A stretch of 64,000 nt of DNA from Flavobacterium rivuli WB 3.3-2 = DSM 21788 (lineage in GTDB: Bacteria > Bacteroidota > Bacteroidia > Flavobacteriales > Flavobacteriaceae), in assembly GCF_000378485.1 (NCBI RefSeq), contig NZ_KB899966.1:1-64000 (forward strand), given 5' to 3'. The notes under the pieces were generated by a model. That model was given only the letters and a program-made list of their open reading frames with translations. It had not been told where the DNA came from and did no database searches. The position numbers and the translations under genes are program-made. Positions 1 to 6,876 of the stretch are shown piece by piece; position 1 is the first letter of the stretch; every line of letters starts with the position of its first letter.

Positions 1-2
1 CG

Positions 3-194
3 AGGGAACTGCTTTTAAGCGAAAAAGGGTTACAAAAAAGAAAACAGCGCTCTGCCGATGTAGAACCTGTGTTCGCACATCTCAAACACAATAACAATTT
101 TAAGAGGTTTACTTTAAAAGGACTTGAAAAAGTAGAATTAGAGTTCGGATTAATGGCCTTAGCACACAATCTGAGAAAGAAAATAGCGGCGTAA
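3..194 (+). CDS. IS1182-family transposase, C-terminal fragment (runs off the left edge)
   Basis: An open frame enters from the left edge and ends at a TAA, giving 63 residues without a start. They contain SADVEPVFAHLKHN, then FKRFTLKGLEKVELE and LMALAHNLRK. This is the usual end of IS1182-type DDE transposases: the final acidic catalytic residue followed by the conserved 'aHNLrK' tail. It is seen in sequence and matched from family knowledge. Whether the element is intact cannot be judged because the rest lies outside the window. The right terminal inverted repeat should lie shortly after the stop, within about 195-245, but cannot be defined without the left end. Confidence 0.85.
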   Translation, partial: RELLLSEKGLQKRKQRSADVEPVFAHLKHNNNFKRFTLKGLEKVELEFGLMALAHNLRKKIAA

Positions 195-251
195 GCCACT
201 TGAAAAATATCCTGACCTGAAAAATATAATAGCCTAATATAATAATGCTAA

Positions 252-287
252 AAATGAAAAAACCGCCTCAATTGAATATTGAGACGG
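252..287 (-). terminator. Rho-independent terminator downstream of the SUI1 gene
   Basis: A 10-bp stem (263-272 with 278-287, one G-U pair) has a 5-base loop. On the minus strand it is followed by a run of T (252-262). It lies about 40 bases past the SUI1 stop codon and so ends that transcript. Confidence 0.8.
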
Positions 288-324
288 CTTCTTTGCAATT
301 TAATATCAGGTACACGGTATTAAA

Positions 325-675
325 CTATCCGCCTACACGTTTTACTTTATAACCTTCTTTAATAAGGAAATCCATTATTTTATCACGGAAGTTTCCCTGA
401 ATGATAATTTCGTTATCCTTAGCCGAACCACCAACACCACATAAGGTTTTAAGCTGTTTTGCAAGGCTTTTAAGGTCATCATCTGTTCCTTCAAAACCTT
501 TTATGATGGTTGCTACCTTGCCGCCACGGTTTTTTTTATCAAGATGCGCCTCAAGTTTTTGCTGACTGTTAGGCAACGTTTCCTGAGGTTCTTCATTAGA
601 GCCTATTTCAAAATCTTTATTGGTAGAAAATACAAATCCGCCAAGGTCTTCAAGACTGCTTATTTTTTTTGCCAT
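325..675 (-). CDS. SUI1/eIF1-like translation factor (YciH family)
   Basis: The protein has 116 residues. An acidic, low-complexity N-terminus of about 50 residues is followed by a SUI1 domain (about 51-116) with GGKVATIIKGFEG, LCGVGGSAKDNEI and the closing 'I..GNFRDKIMDFLIKEGYKVKR'. Bacterial YciH proteins are short eIF1 homologues that bind the small ribosomal subunit and influence initiation fidelity; the length and domain position are normal for the Bacteroidota form. It is a single gene with its own terminator. The upstream side (on the minus strand) carries the inverted repeat that borders the GxxExxY gene. The start ATG is the only sensible one before the acidic segment. Confidence 0.9.
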   Translation of the reverse strand: MAKKISSLEDLGGFVFSTNKDFEIGSNEEPQETLPNSQQKLEAHLDKKNRGGKVATIIKGFEGTDDDLKSLAKQLKTLCGVGGSAKDNEIIIQGNFRDKIMDFLIKEGYKVKRVGG

Positions 676-686
676 ATTTATTTATA

Positions 687-731
687 ATGGAACGCGGATG
701 CCGCCGATCAGGCGGATTTTCGCGAATCTTA
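687..731 (+). repeat. Left inverted repeat bordering the GxxExxY gene
   Basis: It begins ATGGAACGCGGATGCC, which is repeated exactly and inverted at 1146-1161. Beyond those 16 bases the two arms stay similar for about 43 bases (GCGGATTT, CGC and GAT blocks). This arm also contains a small hairpin, CCGCC-GATCA-GGCGG, at 701-715. It overlaps the stop codon of the gene it borders. Confidence 0.75.
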
Positions 732-1103
732 TTTGTTAATGTTTTCAAACACTTTTCTGACAAACTCTGGCTTCTTGCCAAAATTAAGTAATAGGCCAAC
801 TTCACAATGAGTGCTCCTTAGATAATTTACGATTTGGTGTTCAAAGTCTTTTGTTAGGTAATCACAAGCTTTAAGTTCAAGTATAATTATATTATTTACA
901 ATAATATCGGCAAAGTAGTCCCCAACAGGCAAGTCTTTATAATATACCGTAATTTTCCGTTGAGCATTCACTTCAAAACCTCTTGATTTCAATTCATAAA
1001 ACATAGCATTCTGATAAACCCGTTCCAAAAAGCCATAACCAAGCTCATTATATACATCATAGAATGCCTTTAATATTTCAGATGTCAATTCCTTATAAAG
1101 CAT
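729..1103 (-). CDS. GxxExxY protein, PD-(D/E)XK nuclease-like fold
   Basis: The 124-residue protein has the name-giving motif as GFLERVY near residues 24-30. It also has an Asp followed by beta-strand residues and ELK ('DYFADIIV..IIILELKA', about 67-83), the D...ExK layout of the PD-(D/E)XK nuclease superfamily to which this family is assigned. Length is typical. The molecular function of the family is not established. The gene sits precisely between two inverted repeats (687-731 and 1118-1161), and its stop codon lies in the left one. This suggests the gene and repeats form a unit. No partner gene is adjacent; the oxygenase upstream on the same strand is unrelated. Confidence 0.85.
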   Translation of the reverse strand: MLYKELTSEILKAFYDVYNELGYGFLERVYQNAMFYELKSRGFEVNAQRKITVYYKDLPVGDYFADIIVNNIIILELKACDYLTKDFEHQIVNYLRSTHCEVGLLLNFGKKPEFVRKVFENINK

Positions 1104-1117
1104 TATGATAATTATTA

Positions 1118-1161
1118 TAAATCTGCGTAAATCCGCTCAATCCGTGGCATCCGCGTTCCAT
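1118..1161 (-). repeat. Right inverted repeat bordering the GxxExxY gene
   Basis: It is the inverted partner of 687-731. The outer 16 bases match exactly and the inner part matches imperfectly with the same GCGGATTT/CGC blocks. It lies between the GxxExxY start codon and the oxygenase stop codon. Confidence 0.75.
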
Positions 1162-1171
1162 ACATTAATTA

Positions 1172-2122
1172 TTATTTCTTAATCAAACCAAGCTCCACAA
1201 GCCTTTCATATAAAAAATCGCCGGCTGTAATATCATCATAAAGTTTAGGGTGTTCTGCATCTATACAATTAGGCAGGCAGTCCAGTTTCATTTCACTAAC
1301 CGGATGCATAAAAAATGGTATAGAGTAGCGTGATGTACCCCAAAGTTCTCGTGGCGGGTTAACCACCTGGTGAATAGTGCTTTTTAGCTTATTGTTTGTA
1401 TGGCGGCTAAGCATATCGCCTACATTTATAACAAGTTCGTCGGGTTCAGCAATAGCATCAATCCATTCGCCCTCATGGTTTTGTACCTGCAGGCCTTTGC
1501 CCTGTGCACCCATAAGCAGCGTAATAAGATTAATATCACCATGTGCGGCAGCACGTACTGCATTGTCAGGCTCAGATGTTATGGGAGGGTAGTGTATAGG
1601 GCGCAGAATACTGTTGCCCTCTGCCGCATATTTATCAAAGTAAAACTCGTCAAGGCCAAGGTAAATAGCAAGCGCGCGAAGCACATATACCCCTGTTTTT
1701 TCAAGCATTTTATAAGCCTCTTCGCCTACTTTATTAAACTCAGGAAGTTCTTTAACTTCTACATTGGCAGGATATTCGTTCTCATATTTAGAACCCTCAT
1801 CAAGATACTGCCCAAAATGCCAAAACTCTTTAAGGTCGCCCTCTTTACGGCCTTTAGCATGCTCTTTACCAAAAGAAACATAACCACGCTGACCACCAAT
1901 ACCCGGAATTTCGTACTGCTCTTTTATATCAACCGGAAGGCTGAAGAAATTTTTAACTTCGGTATACAGGCTGTCTACAAGCCTGTCGTCCAGAAAATGC
2001 CCTTTAAGTGCTACAAAGCCTATATCTTCATACGCTTTGCCGATTTCATTTACAAATTTTTGCTTGCGTTCCGGGTCGCCCGAAAGGAAATCACGCAGGT
2101 CCACACTGGGAATGTTTTGCAT
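1172..2122 (-). CDS. 2-oxoglutarate/Fe(II)-dependent oxygenase, isopenicillin N synthase family
   Basis: The 316-residue protein has an N-terminal DIOX_N region ('IPSVDLRDF', 'AYEDIGFVALKGH') and a C-terminal double-stranded beta-helix domain. The iron ligands are visible as H194-x-D196 (HGDINLITLL) and H251 (STIHQVV). R265-x-S267 (RYSIPFF) is the usual co-substrate carboxylate clamp. Plant and bacterial relatives hydroxylate or desaturate small molecules, and the substrate here is unknown. It stands alone on the minus strand upstream of the GxxExxY unit. The start ATG is followed directly by the conserved 'IPSVDL', so it is secure. Confidence 0.9.
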   Translation of the reverse strand: MQNIPSVDLRDFLSGDPERKQKFVNEIGKAYEDIGFVALKGHFLDDRLVDSLYTEVKNFFSLPVDIKEQYEIPGIGGQRGYVSFGKEHAKGRKEGDLKEFWHFGQYLDEGSKYENEYPANVEVKELPEFNKVGEEAYKMLEKTGVYVLRALAIYLGLDEFYFDKYAAEGNSILRPIHYPPITSEPDNAVRAAAHGDINLITLLMGAQGKGLQVQNHEGEWIDAIAEPDELVINVGDMLSRHTNNKLKSTIHQVVNPPRELWGTSRYSIPFFMHPVSEMKLDCLPNCIDAEHPKLYDDITAGDFLYERLVELGLIKK

Positions 2123-2281
2123 ACAGGTAGTTTATTGTTAATAACTTTAATGGCTATAAAGCCTTGCAGTTACAAAGCTAACAATAATTTTTTACCTGAC
2201 AGGGGGGAAGTTGTTAACAAGCCTGTATCTTATAATACTTAACAATTACTATATTGCAGCCCAAATAGAAATCTGCTATAA

Positions 2282-2956
2282 ATGAATGATCCTGTCTATA
2301 CAGTTATATTATTATTGCTGGGTACTGCAATATTAATTATGTTATTGTTTTTTACCGGTAAAGCCAGGATAAGACGTAAACTGGGAAAAGCTCCAATAAA
2401 AAAGATAAGCGAATTTAAAAGTGGCGAAACTGCAAAAATAAAAGGTAAAGTCAAAATTATAGGCGACCCGGTGATTGCCCTGCTGTCGAAGCGTAAATGT
2501 GCCTATTATCATGTTGTCGTAGAGAAAAAAGTTTACAATAGAAGAAATATAAACTGGAAGACAATTATCAATAAAGAGTTTGCGGGCACTTTCGTAATTA
2601 AAGACGGTAACGAATACGCCTATATTGACAGGGGAAATATAAAAAGTTATATCATGTTAGACAGAAATTATACATCCGGTTTAAGCAAAGATGCCCATCC
2701 TGTATTAGAAGCTTATTTAAATAGTCATGGTTATGATACAAAGGGAGTTTTCGGTCTTAACAATACTTTTCGTTATAAGGAAGGTATATTAGAAAATGGT
2801 GAAAGCATAGCTGTATTAGGTAAAGGCAAATGGAAAGACGCAAAGGAGGCCGGATTACCTTCTGATTACAAAAATATCCTTGTTATTAGTCAGGAAAAAG
2901 GCGAATACGTTTATCTAAGCGACGACCCTGACGTAGTAGAAGGTACTATGTACTAA
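2282..2956 (+). CDS. Membrane-anchored GIDE-domain-like protein
   Basis: The 224-residue protein has one N-terminal membrane helix (about residues 6-25) and then a basic stretch. A soluble domain contains 'KISEFKSGETAKIKGKV', 'LLSKRKCAYYHVVVEKKV', a Trp and 'GTFVIKDGNEYAYID'. The order of G.v.G.V, a central C-x-Y-...-V-E-K strand and a later D-G-x-x-A/Y strand resembles the GIDE domain of membrane proteins related to MUL1, seen without the RING finger in bacteria. The family match is by memory of the pattern and is moderate. It is likely a single-gene unit, divergent from the oxygenase. Function is unknown. Confidence 0.55.
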   Translation: MNDPVYTVILLLLGTAILIMLLFFTGKARIRRKLGKAPIKKISEFKSGETAKIKGKVKIIGDPVIALLSKRKCAYYHVVVEKKVYNRRNINWKTIINKEFAGTFVIKDGNEYAYIDRGNIKSYIMLDRNYTSGLSKDAHPVLEAYLNSHGYDTKGVFGLNNTFRYKEGILENGESIAVLGKGKWKDAKEAGLPSDYKNILVISQEKGEYVYLSDDPDVVEGTMY

Positions 2957-3104
2957 GAGTTTTGTCGGTTTCAGTCATATTGCATAACTCTGGTGTTCTC
3001 GTAACAAATTTTTAACCAATAAAATCATTCAATAATAAAACGGTAAAGATTAAGTAACCCGGTTTCCTATTAATAACACCATTTTTGGGCAAACTAATTT
3101 ACTT

Positions 3105-4799
3105 ATGAAACCAACACAACAAAGCAGGAGAAACTTTCTTAAAACAACCATGTGGGCTGCCGGGGCAATTATTATCGCTCCAAATTTTATTAGCTGTAAT
3201 GATGACGATGATACACCAAGCGGCATTAATTCTTCGGGGTTCACTAATAAAAATTTTAACGAAGGCCTTGCGAGTTTTGATCCTACAAGCTCATCTGTAA
3301 TAATCTGGACACGTTATAACAGGCCAAATGCAGAGGTTATATGGGAGGTTGCTACAGCACAGGATTTTAAAACCATAGTAAGGACTGGTAAAATTACTAC
3401 AGAAACTACGAGAGACCTTACAATATCTATAGAGCTGACAGAACTTGATGCCGACCAAAAGTTATACTACCGCTTTATGAATGTGCAGGACGAGGCTATT
3501 TCTGTTATTGGAGAAACCCTTACGCTTCCTGTAAACCCATCATCGGTAAAGCTTGCGGTTTGTTCATGTTCTAACTATCAGGCAGGATATTTTAATGTGT
3601 ATGATGCTATGGCAACATCTGATGCGCAGGTTATCGTGCATTTGGGCGATTATATTTATGAGTATGAAGCAGGAGGGTATGGGTCTACGCCTCAAAATGC
3701 CTCGCTAAACAGGCAGCACATCCCTTCGGGCGAAATACTATCGTTAGAGGACTACAGAACGCGCTATAAACAATACAGATCTGACGTTTCGTTACAGCTT
3801 GCCCACCAGAAAAAGCCTTTTATATGTGTATGGGATGATCATGAAATAGCCAATGATACTTATAAAGACGGTGCAGAAAACCATACCCCTGCAACCGAAG
3901 GTAATTTTGAGGTAAGAAAACAGCATGCACTACAGGCTTATAGCGAGTTCATCCCTTTTTCGAGACAGGACGAAAACAATAATTCGTTAATTTACCGTAC
4001 TATAAAAATAGGCAGCCTTGTAAACCTTATCATGCTGGATACCCGCGTTATTGCACGCGACAAGCAGCTCAATATTACCGATTATTATACATCTTCAGGA
4101 TTTGATGGTGTGGCATTCCAGACAGCACTTACCAACCCGTCACGAACGTTAATGGGTACTACACAACGTAACTGGCTTATAAATGAAATTAGCGGAAGCA
4201 GTGCCAAATGGCAGGTGTTAGGGCAGCAGATATTAATGGGCAAAATGTACATTCCTGCCGAGCTACTGTTAGCTTTTGGTCAGCCAGGCTTTGCAACAAT
4301 ATTGCAGCAGTTGGTTACTATTAAAGTGAGGATGGCTAATAACGACCCTACAGTTACAGCTCAGGAAAGGGCACGCGTACAAACCGTTATACCATACAAC
4401 CTTGATGCGTGGGATGGTTACCCTGTAGACCGTGAAATACTATACGGCGCACTAAATGGCAAAAAAATTATTACTCTTGCAGGAGATACCCACAATGCAT
4501 GGCACAATGTACTGCGCGCACAGGATGGTACAGAGGTAGGTGTAGAGTTTGCCACATCGAGTGTTACATCGCCGGGGTTTGAAACGTATTTGGGCAATGT
4601 TGATGCTGCTACTATTGCAGCTTTCCAGCAATCGCTCTTATTGCTGGTAGACGGTCTTAAATATTTTGATGCCGCAAGAAGAGGTTATCTTATGGCGACC
4701 TTTACTCAAGCCGATGTAAAATCAGAATGGGTATTTGTAAACAGCATTTTGTCTCAGTCGTATGCCACAGAGATTGGGCATAGTGTGACGTATTCATAA
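3105..4799 (+). CDS. Alkaline phosphatase D (PhoD) family phosphoesterase, exported
   Basis: The 564-residue protein has an N-terminal twin-arginine signal (SRRNFLKTTMWAAGAIIIAP) followed by an Asp-rich linker. It has the PhoD N-terminal beta domain ('FNEGLASFDPTSSSVIIWTRY') and a metallophosphatase core. Core motifs are 'AVCSCSNYQAGYFNVYDAM', 'HLGDYIYEY', 'VWDDHEIANDTYKDG' and 'ITLAGDTHNAWH'. These are the metal ligands of PhoD, a phosphodiesterase/phosphomonoesterase acting outside the cytoplasm. Length fits the family. The chosen ATG places the RR motif at residues 8-9. Phosphate limitation is the usual inducer in the family, but no Pho box is recognised here. Confidence 0.92.
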   Translation: MKPTQQSRRNFLKTTMWAAGAIIIAPNFISCNDDDDTPSGINSSGFTNKNFNEGLASFDPTSSSVIIWTRYNRPNAEVIWEVATAQDFKTIVRTGKITTETTRDLTISIELTELDADQKLYYRFMNVQDEAISVIGETLTLPVNPSSVKLAVCSCSNYQAGYFNVYDAMATSDAQVIVHLGDYIYEYEAGGYGSTPQNASLNRQHIPSGEILSLEDYRTRYKQYRSDVSLQLAHQKKPFICVWDDHEIANDTYKDGAENHTPATEGNFEVRKQHALQAYSEFIPFSRQDENNNSLIYRTIKIGSLVNLIMLDTRVIARDKQLNITDYYTSSGFDGVAFQTALTNPSRTLMGTTQRNWLINEISGSSAKWQVLGQQILMGKMYIPAELLLAFGQPGFATILQQLVTIKVRMANNDPTVTAQERARVQTVIPYNLDAWDGYPVDREILYGALNGKKIITLAGDTHNAWHNVLRAQDGTEVGVEFATSSVTSPGFETYLGNVDAATIAAFQQSLLLLVDGLKYFDAARRGYLMATFTQADVKSEWVFVNSILSQSYATEIGHSVTYS

Positions 4800-4820
4800 C
4801 AGGCTATTTTATAAAACAAA

Positions 4821-4849
4821 AAATCTCCCGGTTATGGGAGATTTTTTGC
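4821..4849 (+). terminator. Rho-independent terminator after phoD-like gene
   Basis: A perfect 9-bp stem (4821-4829 with 4836-4844) has a 6-base loop and is followed by T at 4842-4847. It lies about 20 bases past the phosphatase stop. Confidence 0.9.
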
Positions 4850-4931
4850 TTTATAATAATACCTCCAAACGGTATATTTGTAAATGATGATACATTTTAT
4901 AGCAGGTATTATTGCCTAATGTATTCAAAAA

Positions 4932-5082
4932 TGTCACGCAAAGGCGCAGAGTCGCAAAGGGGTAATAAATACGATTGCATCCCAGCGACTGTTAAGTCGC
5001 AAAGCTTTGCGACTTAACAGTCGCTAAAAAAGTAATCCTGCTGTAGGTTGCAAACTTTGCGCCTCTGCGCCTTTGCGTGACA
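4932..5082. repeat. 151-bp inverted-repeat element with nested palindrome (MITE-like)
   Basis: The ends are 28-bp inverted repeats (4932-4959 and 5055-5082) with one mismatch, built from the motif CGCAAAGGCGCAGAG. In the middle lies a separate perfect palindrome (4984-5025). The element contains no coding frame of note. It accounts for much of the gap between the phosphatase and the PhnA-like gene. The structure is seen directly; its mobility is inferred. Confidence 0.8.
4984..5025. repeat. Perfect 42-bp palindrome
   Basis: The two 21-base halves are exact reverse complements (starting AGCGACTGTTAAGTCGC and meeting at AAAG/CTTT), so the sequence can form a 21-bp cruciform or RNA stem with no loop bases. 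It sits inside the larger inverted-repeat element. Confidence 0.9.
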
Positions 5083-5099
5083 ATATTACTATAGATTTA

Positions 5100-5128
5100 T
5101 GAAATTTGTGCAATTCGTGGCTAAAAAA
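5100..5128. repeat. Solo half of the 'AATTCGTGGCTAA' hairpin repeat
   Basis: The stretch GAAATTTGTGCAATTCGTGG followed by CTAAAAAA matches the right arm of the hairpin repeats at 16729-16788 and 43205-43265, but its left arm is missing. It lies directly downstream of the PhnA-like stop codon (minus strand). Confidence 0.5.
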
Positions 5129-5132
5129 CAAT

Positions 5133-5714
5133 CTATGATTTTTTTACATACTTGGTAAGGATAACAATTAACTGGCCGTCAATTTTTCCCTCTACCTGTT
5201 CTATATTATCATGTACCAGGCGGATGTTGCGCACTGCTGTACCCACTTTTGCATTAATGGTAGAACCCTTTACATCAAGGTCTTTTATAAGGGTAACAGT
5301 ATCGCCGGTTTGCAAAATATTGCCGTTGCTGTCTTTATGAAACTGCACGCTGGCATCGCCGGTATGGTCGCCGGTAGCTTTAGCCCATTCTAACAGTTCG
5401 TCGTCAACGTACATCATATCAAGTGCATCGGCAGCCCAGCTCTCGTTACGGAAACGGTTTAGCATACGCCAGGAAACCACCTGTACGGCAGGCACTTCAC
5501 TCCACATAGAGGTTGGTAGTACACCCTGCCAAAAATCGGCATCCGGTTCCTCTTTTTTCTCTATCTGGTTAAAGCATTTTTCAGTTATAAGTATGTAACC
5601 ATCTGCACCGCGGTTAATGGCCGGTGGCACCTCATAAGCGGTAAGATTGTCTGCTACACTACTTAGTTCGCATTGGTTTCCGCTTCGTTGCTGCAGTATT
5701 TCTTCTAATTTCAT
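5133..5714 (-). CDS. PhnA domain-containing protein (YjdM-like)
   Basis: The 193-residue protein has two parts. The N-terminus ('LQQRSGNQCELS', about residues 6-17) keeps the PhnA zinc-ribbon start but only one clear Cys. The C-terminal 65 residues ('DSNGNILQTGDTVTLIKDL', 'KGSTINAKVGTAVRNIRL', 'IDGQLIVILTKYVKK') are a complete PhnA/YjdM SH3-like domain. The middle ('WQGVLPTSMWSEVPAVQVVSWRML') is conserved in the long Bacteroidota form. Despite the historic name, the family is not a proven phosphonate hydrolase. It is a monocistronic gene and its role is unknown. Confidence 0.85.
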   Translation of the reverse strand: MKLEEILQQRSGNQCELSSVADNLTAYEVPPAINRGADGYILITEKCFNQIEKKEEPDADFWQGVLPTSMWSEVPAVQVVSWRMLNRFRNESWAADALDMMYVDDELLEWAKATGDHTGDASVQFHKDSNGNILQTGDTVTLIKDLDVKGSTINAKVGTAVRNIRLVHDNIEQVEGKIDGQLIVILTKYVKKS

Positions 5715-5799
5715 TGTTTGGCTTTTATGGGCGCAAAGATAGGGATTTGGAAAAAATAATAGGTATTAATAAAAGCAATTGTATATACAGAGTACAGTT

Positions 5800-5881
5800 G
5801 CTGGCGTGAGCGTCACGCTCGTGCGTTAAATATTACATTTGTTTATAACTTTACCGGCACGAGCTTGAAGCTCGCGCTAGC
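5800..5881. repeat. REPIN-like pair of inverted palindromic repeats
   Basis: Two 25-26-base palindromic units face each other: 5800-5824 (core GAGCGTCACGCTC) and 5856-5881 (core GAGCTTGAAGCTC). They are separated by about 30 AT-rich bases. The second is an inverted copy of the first, and changes in one stem arm are matched by changes in the other. This is the organisation of REP doublets mobilised by REP-associated tyrosine transposases. No such transposase is in the window. Confidence 0.7.
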
Positions 5882-5888
5882 GGGGGGA

Positions 5889-6257
5889 TTACTTAATTCT
5901 TGTATATTCATCTTTATATTCATTTACAGTCACTGTGCCATCTGTTTCTGATTCACTTGGTAGATATAATTTTCCATCTTTGAACTTATATTTTATCTTT
6001 TTCGTACTCACCATTGTACCGCTCATAAAAATAGTTTCAATGTAATATGTTATTCCATTTTCTGATTCAAGTTTGTAGGTTGCTTTTAATTTTTTATTAA
6101 TACTTTCAAGGGTAATAAGATTTAAAAAGTTTAATTGCCCATCCTTCGTAAATTCAATAGCTGTCTTACTTTGCGGGGATTTAGTCCAAACTCCAACTAT
6201 ACTTTGAGAGAAAGCTATGCATGGAAAAAGGACTAATAAAATAATATATTTTTTCAT
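5889..6257 (-). CDS. Small secreted lipocalin-like protein
   Basis: The 122-residue protein has a clear Sec signal peptide (residues 1-17, ending AFSQS). Next comes 'IVGVWTKSP...AIEFTKDGQLNFL', the 'G.W......i.F..dG' opening typical of small lipocalin-like domains of Bacteroidota. The remainder alternates short beta strands ('YKLESENGITYYIET', 'KIKYKFKDGKLYLPS'). The mature protein of about 105 residues probably forms a periplasmic beta-barrel or sandwich. It is monocistronic, with a REPIN-like repeat immediately downstream. No specific ligand or function can be assigned. Confidence 0.65.
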   Translation of the reverse strand: MKKYIILLVLFPCIAFSQSIVGVWTKSPQSKTAIEFTKDGQLNFLNLITLESINKKLKATYKLESENGITYYIETIFMSGTMVSTKKIKYKFKDGKLYLPSESETDGTVTVNEYKDEYTRIK

Positions 6258-6876
6258 TATTTACATGGTATTAAAGACGGTCGGGCTGTTTGGAGTTAAT
6301 TTTTTAAAGTCCGAATGACGTTGGACTCTGAATAAAATTGTTTTATAGGAGGCAATGGGTAAACTCATAAAATCAATATTTATCAATTCTAAATATGCAT
6401 TGAAAAGGAACTTCTTTTCATCTTCCATAAACCTACTTATAATTAAATAAACTTACAAAAATTATTCTTACAAGGAATAAAGATTTTCATCGATAATCTT
6501 TACATACTAATACCATTGTTCTGCTATTTTCTAATTTTTGTTTGTCACATAATAAATGATTATTCTAAAATCACTACGGATTTCAACTCAAAATTTAAAC
6601 ATAAGCATCTCTCCCGTGCAGGCTTTGAAATACACGAGAGATTAATGCTTACTAATAGTTGGTTAATGGTGTAATAAGTTTATTGTTGGGGAAAATAATC
6701 TATTAATAACCAAACTGTTCAAAAATACACAGAACATTTTCGGCAAACATAAAGCCTTTATTGAATGATTAAAGGAGGTTTTCCTCATTTTAAAATATTT
6801 TTTATAACACTCACATCATCTTATGTTATTTTCTTACTTTTGAAATATCATAATTAATGATTATTCAAAAATCGCT
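6258..6876. other. 619-bp intergenic region with duplicated leader of the E1 gene
   Basis: No full gene was found here. It holds an imperfect copy (6525-6590) of the promoter/start region of the downstream dehydrogenase (6827-6890). Between the copies is a long-armed hairpin (6602-6651; arms TAAGCATCTCTCCCGTG and CACGAGAGATTAATGCTTA). In the upstream copy the position matching the E1 start codon reads ACG (6576-6578). Both copies keep a short frame beginning MII-x-KSL-x-IST, at 6556 (29 codons) and 6857 (14 codons). Confidence 0.6.
6835..6842 (+). promoter_or_regulatory. Bacteroidota -7 element of the E1 dehydrogenase promoter
   Basis: TACTTTTG matches TAnnTTTG exactly and lies 34 bases before the E1 start codon. 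A good TTTG partner 19 bases upstream is not present. Confidence 0.5.

Noticed and set aside
1400-2242. 280-codon plus-strand open frame opposite the oxygenase gene
   Set aside because: It lies wholly antisense to a well-conserved 2OG-Fe(II) oxygenase, has no recognisable motif and reflects codon bias of the real gene.
4984-5025. Palindrome as replication origin or phage attachment site
   Set aside because: No DnaA boxes, integrase gene or tRNA nearby; it sits inside a repeat element.
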